Source: Bradyrhizobium oligotrophicum S58 (GTDB taxonomy: Bacteria; Pseudomonadota; Alphaproteobacteria; Rhizobiales; Xanthobacteraceae). From it: a stretch of 64,000 nt of DNA. Position numbers and translations under genes: made by a program. The number at the start of each line of letters is the position of its first letter. The stretch's first letter is position 1. The stretch spans positions 3,195,001 to 3,259,000 of the forward strand of contig NC_020453.1 in assembly GCF_000344805.1 (NCBI RefSeq), given 5' to 3'. The notes below the pieces were generated by a model. It worked only from the letters and a program-made list of their open reading frames with translations. It did no database searches and was not told where the DNA came from. This document shows, one piece after another, positions 1 through 9,236 of the stretch.

Positions 1-667
1 CGATCGCCTCGTGCTTCGGCCCGCCGGCGCGTGCAACCACCGCCAGGAGCCGCTCGCCCACGCTGTTGAGGGCCAGCACGCCCGGCGTGTTGACGTCGCC
101 GAGAACGCTGACCACGCTCGAATGCTGCTGGTTCAGGCTGACCACGACCTGCGGCTCCAACGCGCGCTTCTGCAGCCGGAAGACGATCTCCTGCTCGATC
201 TGGGGGAGAGTCCGGCCGGCAGCGGCGATCTCGCCTGCATAGGGCACGCGGATGTTGCCTTGCTGGTCCACCGCCTGCGCCGGCAGATCGACGAAGTTGC
301 CCGGACGGGCGCCGGCGGCGGTCGGCGGCGTGAACAGTCCGCCCGGTGCCGCTTCGAAAATCGAGACGTTCAGGACGTCACCGATCCCGGCGACCTGCAC
401 CGGCTTCGGCCGCTTGTCCGGAAACACGCCCTGGAAGGTAATGAGATTGGGCTGCGACAGGAAGCCGATGGTGTCAGAGCTGACATCGACCAGGGCATAG
501 GGGAGCGCCGTGTTCGATCGGACGCTGGCGGTGGCATTGTCGCTGACCGCGTCGCTCGTCGGACCCGTCCCAGGCAGCCAGGAGCAGGCCGGCAGAACCG
601 CCAGCAATGCGACGACCATCAGGGCGCGCGACCCCCGGCAAAGGCTGTAAGAACCGCGTGGGCTCAC
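1..667 (-). CDS. Wza-like polysaccharide export outer-membrane lipoprotein (partial, 3' end outside window)
   Basis: Periplasmic/outer-membrane polysaccharide export protein of the Wza/ExoF class, which forms the exit channel for EPS. The reverse-strand frame gives a hydrophobic signal ending in a lipobox, LLAVLPAC, then a poly-export domain with segments such as VAGIGDVLNVSIFEA and GNIRVPYAGEIAAAGRTL, then the start of a SLBB-like domain (VSVLGDVNTPGVLALNS). The frame is open to the window edge, so the C-terminus is missing. I chose GTG at 667 because it puts the lipobox Cys at residue 28, normal for a lipoprotein signal. An in-frame ATG at 748 would give an unusually long leader (Cys55) and would put the AT-rich motif at 728-736 inside the gene. 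ATG 619 would leave too short a signal. Confidence 0.85.
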   Translation of the reverse strand, partial: MSPRGSYSLCRGSRALMVVALLAVLPACSWLPGTGPTSDAVSDNATASVRSNTALPYALVDVSSDTIGFLSQPNLITFQGVFPDKRPKPVQVAGIGDVLNVSIFEAAPGGLFTPPTAAGARPGNFVDLPAQAVDQQGNIRVPYAGEIAAAGRTLPQIEQEIVFRLQKRALEPQVVVSLNQQHSSVVSVLGDVNTPGVLALNSVGERLLAVVARAGGPKHEAI

Positions 668-1258
668 AGCGCCATCGCAGATCGAGGATCCGGCGAGGCC
701 GGCCGATCCGCGCGCTCCGGACGGATTGATTAAATCGTTCAAACGCATCCCCGGATACGACAAAAATACGTTTCCCCACGCCACTCCCTCCGCCCCCCGG
801 AGGAAGAACGCCGTCCTACCTAGTTCCCAACCTACCCGGCGGCCAATCCAGGCGAAAGCGCACCCCTGTTCGTCCAGGGCCGCTTTTGCCGCGCCGTGCC
901 AATTAGGTCACAGTCTGGCCGCACCAAATTACCTTCATGGGGACTAGATCGTCACCGATGTGCCGAGCCTGCGGAGCGGCGTGGCTTCGACCTAATGGAA
1001 CCCGTAAAATTCTAGACAGAAAGCCGTTGATCAACGGTTATCCGAGTCGTTCGCGCCACGCCTGAACGCAGGGGCGCAGGCGGTGCGTCGCCGCGTCGCA
1101 CGACGCGAGCTTGCCGGGCCGGAACGGTCCCGGGCTGTCGGTCGTGTCATCGGCAGGGCCGGGCAGGGGGCAGCGGCCGGCTATCAGTTGTCCGCGGCTG
1201 CCATTCAAGTCTATGGTGCTGCAGCAGCCGCTGAGCGTCTTGCAAGGGGAGCACGTCG
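668..1258. other. Intergenic region upstream of the Wza-like gene
   Basis: About 590 bases with no convincing gene. It contains one GATTAAATC motif (728-736), of the kind seen in many promoter regions of the left half, just upstream of the preferred Wza-like start. The rest is moderately GC-rich, without obvious repeats or RNA structure. Confidence 0.5.
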
Positions 1259-1537
1259 TTGTCGAACGTCATCAGGATCGCAGCCGTCACGCTTGCCGCT
1301 GCGCTTGCCGGCTTGCCTGGCACCGCGTCGGCGCGTGGGCTCTATCCGCTCACCGAGTGCGGCCCGGATCTCAGCCGGCTGTGCCGGCTGCACGGCGCGT
1401 TCGAGGCCACTCCGTTTCGCTACAATCTTGCGATCTATCCCGGGTGCATCCGGCGCGTGGCGGTGGAGACCCGCTGGGGTGCGCAGTATCGCCGCGCCGT
1501 GGTCTGCGGGGCGCCGCAACGACCGATGGTCTGGTGA
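1259..1537 (+). CDS. Small secreted/periplasmic protein, unknown function
   Basis: A 92-residue protein with a clear N-terminal signal peptide (hydrophobic stretch about residues 7-22, cleavage near ASA-RG) and a short mature part containing four cysteines, in LTECG, RLCRL, YPGCIR and VVCGAP. It starts with TTG at 1259, supported by a good Shine-Dalgarno sequence, AGGGGAG, 7 bases upstream. Small cysteine-containing exported proteins of this type are common in Bradyrhizobium (recollection, not a search). The paired cysteines suggest disulfides in the periplasm. It stands alone between the Wza-like gene and a gene-poor stretch, so context gives no function. Confidence 0.6.
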   Translation: MSNVIRIAAVTLAAALAGLPGTASARGLYPLTECGPDLSRLCRLHGAFEATPFRYNLAIYPGCIRRVAVETRWGAQYRRAVVCGAPQRPMVW

Positions 1538-3434
1538 GTTCGAGCCGTCTTTCGCGATGGAGCCGGGTGCTCTCTGTCTGTAGCCTCTCGGCGCCCCCCT
1601 ATGGTCGCCCATGCGGAGCCGCGGGGAGTATCCAGTGGACGTAATCTACTGGTTGTGTTTTATATTTTTCACAATCTGAAATTAAATTATTTACTCGACC
1701 AATTGCGGAGACGATCGAAATAAAAAAGCGTCGCCAGAACACACTTAAGCTTCAATCGTCGCGGAATAAAGTGGGTTAATAAGTCCTTTCGGAGACGCGG
1801 TAAGAATTTACTGTAGCCGCAATGAGTACCGGAAGTGTTTAATATCTTGCCTTCAAGATGGTAAATTAACTTGTCGCGAGTGGTTAATTTAATCCTGATC
1901 CTCGAATTCGTGCGTTCCTGCGATGACAGTTCGCCGGCGTTCGATAAAAAATCCCTTAGAACTCGCAAGCGAGTGGGGTCCGTCCTTGTGTGACGAGCTT
2001 TGTACAGCGTTGATTGAGGATCATGTGATGGATATTGGCGGCGGCGGGCCATTGAATGCCGTTATGAAATCATTAAACAAAATACGTGCTACAAAATCTC
2101 GCTTCCGTCGGCTGGCGTCGGGCAATTCAAGCCAATCAGCTTTGCTCTCGCAGATCGAGCTCTGTGACATCCTCCTCAACGAAATTCGCTCGATCAGTTC
2201 CTGCGTGGAGAAGCGGGCGGAGAAGTCCGGTGCCCCCAGCCGCCGCCCGATGGCAAACAGGCGTCACCGCGGCACTGCTCACCTGGTGGCGCCGCGTCGC
2301 CCCGCGCCGGGCCGCACCAAGCAGCGGAAATGACGAGCAGCCCGCGTCATCGGTCGCCCCTCGGCGACCGATGACCTTTGGCGGCCAACAGTGCAATTCG
2401 CCGTTGCGCCGACGCCCAGGGAGCTGCAGCGGGGCGACGGCTACGACGCCTCGCAGTCCGACAGCGATAGCCTCTCGGCGGCCTTCCGGTGACCGAGTTC
2501 ATCGAGATCTGCGTTTCAAGATTTTTCGCTGATTCGGAAATCATTGCCGAATGTATCCCGGAGGACGTCCGGGCGCCGGCAGAGAACGCACCGGTCTGCA
2601 GTCTTGCGGCCGATCCGCTTCGCAGCCGATCCGTTGTGTCCCGTGATCCCTGAGTGCAACCTGCGGGCGGCATTCTGAGCGGTGGGCAACGCGCGAGCAT
2701 CCGGTGTCGGGCATAACGAAAGGCGGGCAGGGCGATCGTCGGCTCCCGGGACTGGTCCCTCCGGTCGACCGTGCCTTCATTCATTCAATCGATCGTCGGC
2801 AAGCCCCACCTCCAGCCGAAGCCGACAACGCTCCAGTGCGGCAATTCGTCATGGCGTGGGCGTGGGGCGTGTTTGCTCAGCGGAAGACGATGGTCGACGT
2901 TGGCAGGAGCATCAGTTCGATGTTCGGCAAATGAATGCATCTCGGCGGCTTCGTGGCATATTCCCGGTGTCGTGCGTAATTAAACCTGCATCCGGCATTT
3001 TGCGCGGATACAAAATATCTCGATCCGGGTTATCGGCTTCGTCGCTCGAATAGGTTGTATGCATTCGTCAGTCGCTGTGCATGACAGCGTGCGGCAAACG
3101 ACTCGGCCGCGAAAATGCGTCTCACTCCGCCCTTGGGACTACGTGATTTCGGCGCGATCTTGCCGCATAGCAGCGAAAATCCGAGCCGATCTCGTCGATT
3201 TGATGTTTTCCAATCCCGTGCAGCCCGCCAAGGTCGCTCGGTGTAATTTGTACGCCACATTTTCTGCGAGCGGGGTTGCAGGTTGATATTTGATTGAGTT
3301 ACAACCATTCGCGTCGGTCGAGTGAATATGACTGAAATATTCAGTTTTTCCGACAGCGAACCACTTGCGGATCGAAATACCGAATTATATGACATTAATC
3401 CGGCAGGATAGAGATCACAGATAAAGGTCGCTGT
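1538..3434. other. Gene-poor, partly AT-rich region
   Basis: Nearly 1.9 kb without a confident gene. The part from about 1640 to 2130 is markedly AT-rich compared with the neighbours and carries ATTAAATT and AATTTAATC motifs (near 1682 and 1885). The 3260-3420 part just before the H-NS-family gene is also AT-rich. Such composition fits horizontally acquired or silenced DNA, or decayed genes. Only a weak ORF at 1923-2333 is listed separately. Confidence 0.5.
1923..2333 (+). CDS. Doubtful hypothetical protein
   Basis: An open frame of 136 codons with ATG at 1923. The first 95 or so residues have plausible protein composition, with amphipathic stretches such as ALLSQIELCDILLNEIRS. The C-terminal 40 residues are Arg/Pro-rich and look like translated non-coding GC-rich DNA. 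There is no good ribosome binding site (upstream bases gtgcgttcctgcg), and I recognise no family. It lies in an AT-rich gene-poor stretch. It could be a decayed gene whose original 3' end was lost, or chance. Confidence 0.22.
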   Translation: MTVRRRSIKNPLELASEWGPSLCDELCTALIEDHVMDIGGGGPLNAVMKSLNKIRATKSRFRRLASGNSSQSALLSQIELCDILLNEIRSISSCVEKRAEKSGAPSRRPMANRRHRGTAHLVAPRRPAPGRTKQRK

Positions 3435-3818
3435 ATGTCCACCAAGAAGATCGATTTCGAGACGATGTCTTTCGATGACCTCTGGTCGCTCCATGAGCAG
3501 ATCAGCCAGATCCTCGCTGTGAGGATCACGTCGGAGAAGCGCGAGCTCGAACGTCGTCTGGCGGTTCTCAACCGCAGTCGCGGTGCCATCGAGGGGGCGA
3601 CCAACGAAGGCGCGCAGTCCTACGGCTCCAGTGGCAAGGCGCGACGCAAATATCCGAGGGTCCTGCCGAAATATCGCAATCCGCAGACCTCCGAGACCTG
3701 GTCGGGCCGCGGAAAGCAGCCGCGCTGGCTGGTCGCTGCGATCAAGACCGGACATCGGATCGAGGAGTTCGCGATCAACGGCGCAAGTGCCCCGAAGGGC
3801 CGCCGTCAGCGGGCCTGA
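3435..3818 (+). CDS. H-NS family histone-like nucleoid-structuring protein
   Basis: A 127-residue DNA-binding protein of the H-NS/HvrA family. Residues about 10-55 form the N-terminal helical/coiled-coil oligomerisation region (SFDDLWSLHEQISQILAVRI, then KRELERRLAVLN). The C-terminal domain holds the signature KYRNPQTSETWSGRGKQPRW (about residues 79-98), the AT-hook-like loop that reads the minor groove of AT-rich DNA. Length fits the family. ATG 3435 is preceded by an AT-rich leader, with a weak AAAGG (3424-3428) upstream. H-NS-type proteins silence AT-rich DNA, which suits a gene placed beside an EPS locus with many AT-rich promoter islands. Direct regulation of these is inference. Confidence 0.9.
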   Translation: MSTKKIDFETMSFDDLWSLHEQISQILAVRITSEKRELERRLAVLNRSRGAIEGATNEGAQSYGSSGKARRKYPRVLPKYRNPQTSETWSGRGKQPRWLVAAIKTGHRIEEFAINGASAPKGRRQRA

Positions 3819-4228
3819 TCGCTTGCGGTTCAGTCACCGCCCTGTTGTGCATGGCAATCGGCGTTGCTCGTAAAGCTTGCATCTGATTCGTCATCGCGGC
3901 ATCGGCCGAACGGCACTCTCAGCGATGGTGACGACGAGATACTGGGACGCTCGTCAGTCTCGTGACCGCAGGGCGCCGGGCGCCGCCGGCCGGAAGATGA
4001 GCCCCACCACCGAACGATCTCCTGAGGTCAGCAGCGGCCGTGATCGGGCGGCATCCAGTGAATCGCGCGGGCGTCGCGTTTCCAAAGCCCGCAGCGTCCA
4101 GCCGCGCGACATTGACGACCATCGGGAAATGAAAGTGGTTGCGTACGATCGATTCTCTTCTGGAGCCTCGATCGGAAGCTCGCGCGACGCGTGCGCCGCA
4201 GAATCGCTTGGAGCTCTACACCCCGGAG
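3819..4228. other. Intergenic region between H-NS-family gene and phosphoglycosyl transferase
   Basis: About 410 bases between two convergent genes. The open frames here have Arg/Ser-rich shadow-like composition and no ribosome binding sites. No clear terminator hairpin was found. Confidence 0.5.
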
Positions 4229-5782
4229 CTAGTAGGCGTTGTCGCCGCGGATCAGCTCGATCGGCGTCCTGAGCAGGATGGCGATGTCCAGCGACAGGCT
4301 CCAATTGTCGATGTACCAGAGGTCGAACTCGACCCGTTGTTCGATGGACGCGCGGGTCGGTGTCGGTCCCCTGCAGCCGTGCACCTGGGCCCATCCCGTC
4401 AGCCCCGGCTTGACGCGCCGGCGGAACGCGTAATTGCGCACCAGCTTGTCGAATTCGTTGTCATGCGCCAGTGCGTGCGGACGGGGGCCGACCAGGGACA
4501 TGCTCCCGTTCAGCACGTTGAGCAGCTGAGGCAGCTCGTCGATGCTGGTCCGGCGCAGCCATGCGCCCAGGCGGGTGAACCTGCTGTCGCCGATCCGGGC
4601 CTGAACGATGGAGGGGCCGTCCTCGAGCACGTACATGGTGCGGAATTTGTAGATCTGGAAGGCTCGGCCGTTGAAGCCGCAGCGCTGCTGTCGGAACAGC
4701 ACCGGTCCCTGCGAATCGAGCTTGATGGCGATTGCGACCAGCAGCAGCAGCGGCGACAGCAGTGCCAGCGCCATTCCGGCCATCACGACGTCCATGAGCC
4801 GCTTCGTCGCGTGCTCGAGCGGGCTCATCAAGCCACGGTGCAACTCGACGCAGACGGCGCTGCCCAGTTCGCGGCGCGGACGCTTGAATATCTCCGAGGC
4901 CGTTCCGACGGGGACGAAGCTCACCGGAAACGGCAGAACTCTCAGCTCGGCGCCCAGCGTGCGCAGATCGGACCATGGGGCGGGACTGGCGCCGACCACG
5001 ATCTCCTCGATGTCGGAGCCGCGCACATAATCGATCACGCTTGAAACGATATGTTGTCGCTGGTTGGGATCCGCGCCGGGCTCAGGAAGCAGGAAGTGCC
5101 TCTTGACGCGGAAGCCGGTATCCGTGAGCGCCTGAGCCAGGCCCGCATTGTCCTTGCCCGCGTCGTCGGTGATCAGCACGACGTTCCGGCCAGAGAACCG
5201 TTTCTCCGCCAAACCCTTCGCCAGCAGATATTCGGTGATTCGGCGATTCAGGATCAGCGCCATGATCCCGAAAATGGCGAACACGATGCTGGTGCCGCGC
5301 GAGAATTCGCTGCCGATCTTCAGCGCGAACAGGGCGCCGGCCAGCACGAGGAACGCGGTGATCCAGGTCAGGCAAGCCGCGCGGATCTGGCGTGGCAGGA
5401 TCAGGAGCTCGGCCGGGCGATACATTCCCCGGATCTTCATCATCGAGACGAACAGGGCTGAGACCAGGATCGCCAGCCCGACCGATTTACTGACGTCGTT
5501 CGCCCCTGCAGCGTCCTGCAGGTGATACAGAAATCCGGACAGGACGCTGGATGCGGTGATGGTGGCGATGTCCGCCGCGATCGCGAAGGGCTCGACGGCG
5601 GCGTAATGGACCGGCCATTTGCGCCCTTGGAATTGCCGTTCCGCCAGGATGGCGGCGGGCATGCCGTTCCTATCGAGAGTCTCGGGCTGATCCGCGTAAT
5701 GCATGGGAATATGGGTTGTTCGAAACTCGGTTAATATGGCGGCTCGGCCGTCATTATATAAATCAACATTTAATTTAAACAA
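4229..5782 (-). CDS. Polyprenyl glycosylphosphotransferase (EPS-initiating, WcaJ/ExoY-like)
   Basis: Inner-membrane enzyme that transfers a sugar-1-phosphate from a nucleotide sugar to undecaprenyl phosphate, the first step of EPS repeat assembly. The 517-residue frame has four or five N-terminal membrane segments (about residues 65-185), a central nucleotide-binding-like region, and a C-terminal bacterial sugar transferase domain starting at KRLMDVVMAGMALALLSP. Characteristic motifs are GPVLFRQQRCGFNGR, YKFRTM, RRTSIDELPQL, SLVGPRPHALAHD and KPGLTGWAQVHG. The first ATG (5782) lies in AT-rich DNA without a ribosome binding site. ATG 5662 (MPAAILAERQ) has AGGA six bases upstream and would give 477 residues, so the true start may be there. 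The sugar transferred cannot be read from sequence. Confidence 0.93.
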   Translation of the reverse strand: MFKLNVDLYNDGRAAILTEFRTTHIPMHYADQPETLDRNGMPAAILAERQFQGRKWPVHYAAVEPFAIAADIATITASSVLSGFLYHLQDAAGANDVSKSVGLAILVSALFVSMMKIRGMYRPAELLILPRQIRAACLTWITAFLVLAGALFALKIGSEFSRGTSIVFAIFGIMALILNRRITEYLLAKGLAEKRFSGRNVVLITDDAGKDNAGLAQALTDTGFRVKRHFLLPEPGADPNQRQHIVSSVIDYVRGSDIEEIVVGASPAPWSDLRTLGAELRVLPFPVSFVPVGTASEIFKRPRRELGSAVCVELHRGLMSPLEHATKRLMDVVMAGMALALLSPLLLLVAIAIKLDSQGPVLFRQQRCGFNGRAFQIYKFRTMYVLEDGPSIVQARIGDSRFTRLGAWLRRTSIDELPQLLNVLNGSMSLVGPRPHALAHDNEFDKLVRNYAFRRRVKPGLTGWAQVHGCRGPTPTRASIEQRVEFDLWYIDNWSLSLDIAILLRTPIELIRGDNAY

Positions 5783-6156
5783 ATAAAATCGCCGGGGAAA
5801 TGCGCTGCCGCGGCAGAATGGTCTCGCGATACCGTGCTGCGGTAGCAGGTGGCGGAATGCGACGGCCCCGAGCCGAAAAACGCCGAAAGGCTGCGTGATT
5901 TCAGAGGGCCGCGAACGGCATGCTCAGTCGGGCGATGCGGTCGGTCATACCAGGCGTGTGGCAGATTAATGTCGGTGAAACTGATATTTCAATGGCCGTC
6001 CCTGAAAATGCTGTTTAAAGTAGAAAATAATCGGGCTATTAAATTTGCGTGCGAGCCAAACGTTCGCCTGGCATTGGTTTTCCGCGACCGAGTCCGGCGA
6101 GCTTGGAAGATAATGATGCCCATTTCCAAGATTATGAATCCGAAGGACGTCGAGCC
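5783..6156. promoter_or_regulatory. AT-rich divergent promoter region
   Basis: A 374-base region between the divergently transcribed phosphoglycosyl transferase and cytidylyltransferase genes. AT-rich tracts lie on both sides: attatataaatc and catttaatttaaac at about 5753-5778 (overlapping the 5' end of the transferase frame if it starts at 5782), and tttaaagtagaaaataatc plus ctattaaatttgc at about 6015-6050. They flank a GC-rich centre. These resemble the other AT islands of this locus and probably contain both promoters. I cannot assign -35/-10 boxes with confidence. Confidence 0.45.
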
Positions 6157-6954
6157 ATGAAGGTCGTGTTGTTCTGTGGCGGACTTGGTACGCGGATCAG
6201 GGAATATTCCGAAAGCGTCCCGAAGCCGATGATTCCGATCGGCCATCAGCCCATCCTGTGGCATGTGATGCAGTACTACAGCCAGTATGGCCATCGGGAC
6301 TTCGTGCTGTGCCTCGGCTACAAGGCCAACGTCGTCAAGGACTACTTCCTGAACTACAATCAGGCGGCCACCACCGACTGTACGATCTCGCAGTTCGGCA
6401 AGAAGGTCGAGCTGCTGGGCGAACGCCCGGCCGATTGGCGGGTCTCGCTGGTCGATACCGGCATCTGGCGCAACATCGGCCAGCGGCTGCGGGCCGTCCG
6501 TCACATGGTGCAGGACGAGGACATCTTCCTGGCCAACTACAGTGACGGCCTGACCGATGCGCCGCTCCCGGACATGATCGACAAGTTCAAGCGCAGCGGG
6601 ATGATCGGCTGTTTCATCGCCATCCATCCGCCGATCAGCTTCCACCTCGCCGAGTTCGACGGCGACGGCAAGGTTGGTCGCATGGCCGCGAGCAACGATT
6701 CCGACATCTGGATCAACGGCGGCTACTTCATCTTCCGCAAGGAGATCTTCGACTACATCGAGGAGGGCGACGAACTCGTCGTGCAGCCGTTCAAGCGGCT
6801 CATCGACCAGGGCCTGCTGATGGCCTATCGCTACGAAGGATTCTGGCGGGCCATGGACACGCTGCGGGACCGCCAGGTGCTCGAGGAAATGATCGAGCGT
6901 GGCGACACCCCGTGGCATCTCGGCACCAGCCTTCCGGCGGTGGTCAACGGATGA
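6157..6954 (+). CDS. rfbF: Glucose-1-phosphate cytidylyltransferase (RfbF-like)
   Basis: A 265-residue sugar nucleotidyltransferase. By family it makes CDP-glucose from CTP and glucose-1-phosphate, the entry to CDP-6-deoxysugars. It has the N-terminal nucleotide-binding signature CGGLGTRIREYSESVPKPM (about residues 8-26), then IGHQPILWHVMQYYS and FVLCLGYKANVVKDYF, which favour RfbF over RmlA or GalU. I chose ATG 6157 because GAAGGA sits nine bases upstream and the product then begins MKVVLFCGG as the family does; the frame is open further upstream. The stop overlaps the next start (ATGA at 6951). CDP-glucose 4,6-dehydratase (RfbG), the expected partner, is not in the window. Confidence 0.88.
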   Translation: MKVVLFCGGLGTRIREYSESVPKPMIPIGHQPILWHVMQYYSQYGHRDFVLCLGYKANVVKDYFLNYNQAATTDCTISQFGKKVELLGERPADWRVSLVDTGIWRNIGQRLRAVRHMVQDEDIFLANYSDGLTDAPLPDMIDKFKRSGMIGCFIAIHPPISFHLAEFDGDGKVGRMAASNDSDIWINGGYFIFRKEIFDYIEEGDELVVQPFKRLIDQGLLMAYRYEGFWRAMDTLRDRQVLEEMIERGDTPWHLGTSLPAVVNG

Positions 6955-7604
6955 GAGCGCTGCAGCTTGCCGGTCGTGGTGACCGGCTGTCGGTCCTGTG
7001 TCTCGGTGCGCATTCGGACGACATCGAGATCGGCGCAGGAGGCACGCTTCTGACCTGGCTCGACCAGGGCGTTCGCCTGGAGGTTCATTGGTGCGTGCTG
7101 AGCGGCAATGACGAGCGTGGCGTCGAGGCGAGGGCGTCGGCCGACGATTTTCTCGCGGAAGCGGCCGGCCGCAATCTCGACATCATGAATTTCCGCGACG
7201 GGTTTTTCCCGGAGCAGGGCGAGGAGATCAAGGCCTGGTTCGAGCAGCTGAAGGGCCGGATCAATCCCGACGTCATCCTCGCCCACCGCCGCGATGATGC
7301 GCATCAGGATCATCGCCAGGTCAACCGGCTGGTCTGGAACACGTTCCGCGATCATCTCGTGCTCGAATACGAAATTCCGAAATGGGATGGTGACCTCGGG
7401 CGGCCCAACATCTACATGCCGGTCTCTGAATTCGTCATGAAGCGGAAGGTCGCGTTGCTGATGTCGCATTTCGGCAGCCAGCGCTCCAAGCAGTGGTTCG
7501 ACCCCGAAACATTCATGGGCCTGGCGCGGCTGCGGGGCATGGAATGCCGTGCTCCCGAGCGCTATGCCGAGGCGTTCGTCGTCCGCAAGCTGTCGCTGGG
7601 GTGA
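6951..7604 (+). CDS. PIG-L family deacetylase
   Basis: A 217-residue zinc-dependent deacetylase of the PIG-L/LmbE family, which removes N-acetyl groups from sugars. The zinc motif is LGAHSDDIEIG (about residues 18-28, the family's A/PHxDD/DE), and a second ligand region is AHRRDDAHQDHRQVNR (about 105-120), with the catalytic HxDH-like segment. The ATG at 6951 overlaps the stop of the cytidylyltransferase, so the two are translationally coupled. In this operon it probably trims an N-acetylated sugar of the EPS or a nucleotide-sugar intermediate; the substrate is inference. Confidence 0.9.
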   Translation: MRALQLAGRGDRLSVLCLGAHSDDIEIGAGGTLLTWLDQGVRLEVHWCVLSGNDERGVEARASADDFLAEAAGRNLDIMNFRDGFFPEQGEEIKAWFEQLKGRINPDVILAHRRDDAHQDHRQVNRLVWNTFRDHLVLEYEIPKWDGDLGRPNIYMPVSEFVMKRKVALLMSHFGSQRSKQWFDPETFMGLARLRGMECRAPERYAEAFVVRKLSLG

Positions 7605-7811
7605 TCGGCGCGGTCGGTCGCCGTTCGCGGCATCATAGGCGCATCAGTTTCTGAGAAGCGGCGGGCAGACATCACGGCCATCCTGCCGCGATGTCTCGGC
7701 GTGCGGACAAGCACCTCGGCTACAGCGTTGGTGCGAACCTGAGCGTCGTTATCCGACGCAGCCAGGCGAGCCAGCGGCTACGTCTTGACGCGTGGGCCGG
7801 CGCGATCGCGC

Positions 7812-8912
7812 TCAGCCGGCCGCACGCCTGGGAAGTTCGACGGCTTCGTGCGATGGCGGCGTCCCGATCGCCGTGGCCGGCACCTTCTCGAGCCAGACTT
7901 CGCGCCACCAGGCGAAGATGCCGCGCGGGCAGAACAGGCGGTTCTCGCTGTAGCGTGATTGGCAGTAGACGCCGTCGAGGATGACGGCGGGCGTCTTCAT
8001 CCGCCTGATGTAGCCGGTCCGCTCGTCGATGAATTTCTCGACGCGGGTGCGCACCCGGAACACTTTTCCACAATAGGGCACCATCTCGGCGTCGAAGCCC
8101 ATGCCGCGATTGTTGGTCTGCTTGTCGATGGTGGCGAGGATGTCCTTGTGCGGGCGCACGCGGACGAGGTCGCCCGGCTGCAGCCCGAGATGCGCGATCG
8201 GCGCGTCCTTGTCGGTTGCGAGGTCTCCACGCCGCCGCGGGAACGGCACGCCGCCCCACAGCGACTGGAAGCGGTCGTAGATCCATCGCGCCGGACGTCC
8301 GAGCCTCGGCCGGCGCGCCATCGTGGCGCCGACATAGGCGAAGTAGAGCAGGCCGCGGAACATCTTGCCCGCAGACACATTGCCGGACGCGATGTCCTCG
8401 GCATATTGCCGTGCGTCCCACCATTTGAGCGGCTGGGTGTAGCTCGGCAACTCGGTGGCCTGACAGGCATAGCGAGGACCTTTTCCCGGCGCCTGGTCGG
8501 ACGACTTGGTCGCGTCCCACACGTCGCGCGCCGTGCATCCGCCGGACGGCTGGCGGGCTGCCGCATGGTCGCGGCCGGCCGCCGCGGCCTGGGCCGGGTC
8601 GACCGGGGACAGCCACGCCTCTTTCCAGAAGATCAGGCAGGCCGCCTGACAGCCGCCATAGGCCTCACCGTCGCAGCGAAGCTCGAGATGGACCGCGTTG
8701 GGCAGCCGCCGGCCGAGCCATTCGCCGGTGTTGTAGCCGGTCACCGTATCGCAGGTCTTGTGGGCGCGCTTGTAGACCTGGAAGCGCTGGCCGCACCATT
8801 TGAACATCTGGGGCATGAACGGCAGCCCTTCGAGGCGCCCGTTCGCATCGAGTGTAGCAAGGATCTCCTCCTTGCTGCGAACCTCAACCCAGTCGCCGGC
8901 CGATAGCGTCAT
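7812..8912 (-). CDS. Hypothetical protein with an internally duplicated Cys-containing domain
   Basis: A 366-residue soluble protein with no signal peptide or membrane segment; I do not recognise the family name. Residues about 5-105 and 240-345 are copies of one domain. They share GD-V-VR, ILAT(L/I)D, a CG..F.V core, TGY, and a closing (F/W)W(K/R)E.WL..V. The centre (about 120-235) holds further cysteines (GGCTARDVWDAT, RYACQATELP) and a WWDARQYAEDI segment. The opening GDWVEVRSKEEIL looks like a small beta-barrel (SH3/KOW-like) start. It is transcribed opposite to the EPS genes beside it. A role in binding or scaffolding is possible but unproven. Confidence 0.75.
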   Translation of the reverse strand: MTLSAGDWVEVRSKEEILATLDANGRLEGLPFMPQMFKWCGQRFQVYKRAHKTCDTVTGYNTGEWLGRRLPNAVHLELRCDGEAYGGCQAACLIFWKEAWLSPVDPAQAAAAGRDHAAARQPSGGCTARDVWDATKSSDQAPGKGPRYACQATELPSYTQPLKWWDARQYAEDIASGNVSAGKMFRGLLYFAYVGATMARRPRLGRPARWIYDRFQSLWGGVPFPRRRGDLATDKDAPIAHLGLQPGDLVRVRPHKDILATIDKQTNNRGMGFDAEMVPYCGKVFRVRTRVEKFIDERTGYIRRMKTPAVILDGVYCQSRYSENRLFCPRGIFAWWREVWLEKVPATAIGTPPSHEAVELPRRAAG

Positions 8913-9236
8913 GCTCTGTCTCTCAAATCTTCAAGGAATGCGTCTGAATTAAAGCAGGCGAGGTTTGCGGTTCCGATTTGTCGGATTCATGGCAAGCATT
9001 TAATTTGACGGAATATGATTAATTCGCGCGGCGGCCGGCGGCTGGCCCGCAGGTTGGCCGTCGTGCCGTATTTTGGCTTGAATCAAGTGCATTTGGCTGT
9101 CTCTCGGCTCGTCGCACTCGCGCCGCCGTCGGTGCTCCGGGGTGTGGATGGACTGGACGCGAGCAAATATAATCAATTATAATGCGATGCAGGTAATTTA
9201 AATCGTGCTTTGGTTGATGCGCAAGGGGTGACGAAT
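8913..9236. promoter_or_regulatory. AT-rich divergent promoter region
   Basis: A 324-base region between the duplicated-domain gene and the SDR gene. It contains two AT islands: about 8947-9022 (gaattaaagc, catttaatttgac, atgattaattc) and 9165-9206 (aaatataatcaattataatg, aatttaaatcg). Each probably holds the promoter of the adjacent gene. TTTAAATCG resembles the GATTTAAT/ATTAAATC motif repeated across this locus. Confidence 0.45.

Noticed and set aside
1687..2052. A 121-codon minus-strand frame in the AT-rich region
   Set aside because: Basic, low-information composition, no family, no ribosome binding site seen, and it overlaps the other doubtful ORF. Chance opening is as likely as a gene.
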